Assembly: GCA_025964455.1 (NCBI GenBank)
Contig: JAOPYU010000347.1
Coordinates: 1 to 5,681, forward strand
DNA length: 5,681 nt
Source of the DNA: Thermoleophilia bacterium
Lineage (GTDB): Bacteria > Actinomycetota > Thermoleophilia > Gaiellales > SKUG01
Direction: 5' to 3'
The translations under genes were made by a program, and so were the position numbers. Within the stretch, counting starts at the first letter, position 1, and every line of letters starts with the position of its first letter. The notes under the pieces were generated by a model. The model was not told the origin of the DNA, ran no database searches, and saw only the letters and a list, made by a program, of their open reading frames with translations. Shown one piece after another: positions 5,157 to 5,681 of this stretch.

Positions 5157-5681
5157 GTGACGGGCGACAGGGTATTTGGATCAGACGAGCTCACGCCCGA
5201 GCTCGTTCGCGGGGCCACCTTCTCCGAGGAGGGGGGTCGCTACGACGCCGCCGAGGTGCGGGCGTTTCTGGATCGGGTCGCGTCGTCGGTGGAGGTCTTC
5301 CAGTCCGAGGATGCGCCCACCGCGCTGCGGGCGGAGTTCCGGCGCAACGCCGAGATCGCGCAGCAGGTGCTCGACGCCGGCCAGAACGCCTCCGAGCAGC
5401 TGCGCCGCCAGGCGTCCGAGGCGGCCGAGGCCGTGCTCGAGCAGGCGCGCGCCGAGGCGGAGGGACTGCGCGCCACGCTCGAGTCGGAGATCTCCCATTC
5501 CCTGAGCCACGTCGACCAGCTGCGCAACCAGTTCATCCAGGACCTGCGCGACCTATACGACCGCATCGGTGCGTCGCTCTACCGCTTCGAGCAGGCGGCC
5601 AAGGACGCGCCCGCGCTGTCGGTCGCGGCGCCCGAGCCAGCGCCGTCGCCTGAGCACGTGGCGCCGGCCCAGCCGGCCGCC
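5157..5681 (+). CDS. DivIVA-domain coiled-coil protein, 3' end cut by window
   Basis: An open frame of 175 codons begins at GTG 5157 and runs off the window. Residues 11-48 match the DivIVA N-terminal domain: LTPELVRGATFS, then RYDAAEVRAFLDRV, equivalent to the family's LTP...F...GYdedEVdeFL pattern. A long helical region rich in Ala, Glu, Gln, Arg and Leu follows (about 55-148), with the heptad-like character of a coiled coil. From about 151 the chain is Pro/Ala-rich and probably a flexible linker. DivIVA proteins assemble at curved membrane such as poles and septa and recruit wall or division machinery; in actinobacteria Wag31/DivIVA directs polar growth. Here the tip loop normally containing Phe17-Arg18 (B. 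subtilis numbering) reads SEEGGR, so membrane binding may differ. It starts 75 nt after the sugar transferase, same strand, no strong terminator between. It could be a divergent paralogue (SepIVA- or GpsB-like) rather than the main polar DivIVA. Confidence 0.85.
   Translation, partial: MTGDRVFGSDELTPELVRGATFSEEGGRYDAAEVRAFLDRVASSVEVFQSEDAPTALRAEFRRNAEIAQQVLDAGQNASEQLRRQASEAAEAVLEQARAEAEGLRATLESEISHSLSHVDQLRNQFIQDLRDLYDRIGASLYRFEQAAKDAPALSVAAPEPAPSPEHVAPAQPAA

Noticed and set aside
5181..5510. Short open frames on both strands over the DivIVA-domain gene.
   Set aside because: They show no domain features and overlap a frame with a clear DivIVA pattern, a coiled coil and a ribosome site.
3443..5653. 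736-codon plus-strand open frame overlapping the sugar transferase in another frame.
   Set aside because: The product is almost entirely Arg, Ala, Pro and Gly, which is typical of a shadow frame; the sugar transferase frame carries all the conserved motifs.

Overview
The window is GC-rich throughout (by eye about 70%), densely coding, and carries no insertion sequence, CRISPR array, tRNA or rRNA that I can see. A DivIVA-domain protein, a PGPGW-type small membrane protein, a polyprenyl-phosphate sugar transferase and strong G/C third-position bias fit a high-GC actinobacterium. A deep-branching lineage such as Thermoleophilia (Solirubrobacter/Conexibacter/Patulibacter-like) is my best guess, but that is inference from style, not from a marker gene.

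Layout. (1) 23-436 (+): a 137-residue three-helix membrane protein of the PGPGW / TIGR02611 type. (2) 443-1717 (-): a purple-acid-phosphatase-like metallophosphoesterase, tail to tail with gene 1 with only 6 nt between the stop codons. (3) 1863-3359 (-): a cardiolipin-synthase-like phospholipase D protein with two intact HKD motifs. It lies upstream of the phosphoesterase on the same strand, and the 145-nt gap between them holds a perfect 10-bp inverted repeat. (4) 3360-3503: a divergent intergenic region that should carry the promoters for both directions. (5) 3504-5081 (+): an exopolysaccharide-type polyprenyl glycosylphosphotransferase (N-terminal membrane helices, Rossmann-like middle domain, C-terminal bacterial sugar transferase domain). 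(6) 5157 to the window end (+): a GTG-started DivIVA-domain coiled-coil protein, cut off by the window edge.

Two functional pairs can be proposed. On the minus strand, a PLD-type enzyme and a phosphomonoesterase-type enzyme could act one after the other on phosphodiester substrates. Both lack a recognisable signal peptide and both begin with a short Pro/Thr-rich stretch. On the plus strand, the enzyme that starts a lipid-linked polysaccharide is followed after 75 nt by a DivIVA-domain protein, which suggests spatial control of envelope polysaccharide synthesis. The DivIVA domain is unusual: the membrane-inserting Phe-Arg tip of the classical family is replaced by an acidic/glycine loop. I see no defence, mobile or clearly new multi-gene system; the most interesting leads are the two gene pairs and the altered DivIVA tip.
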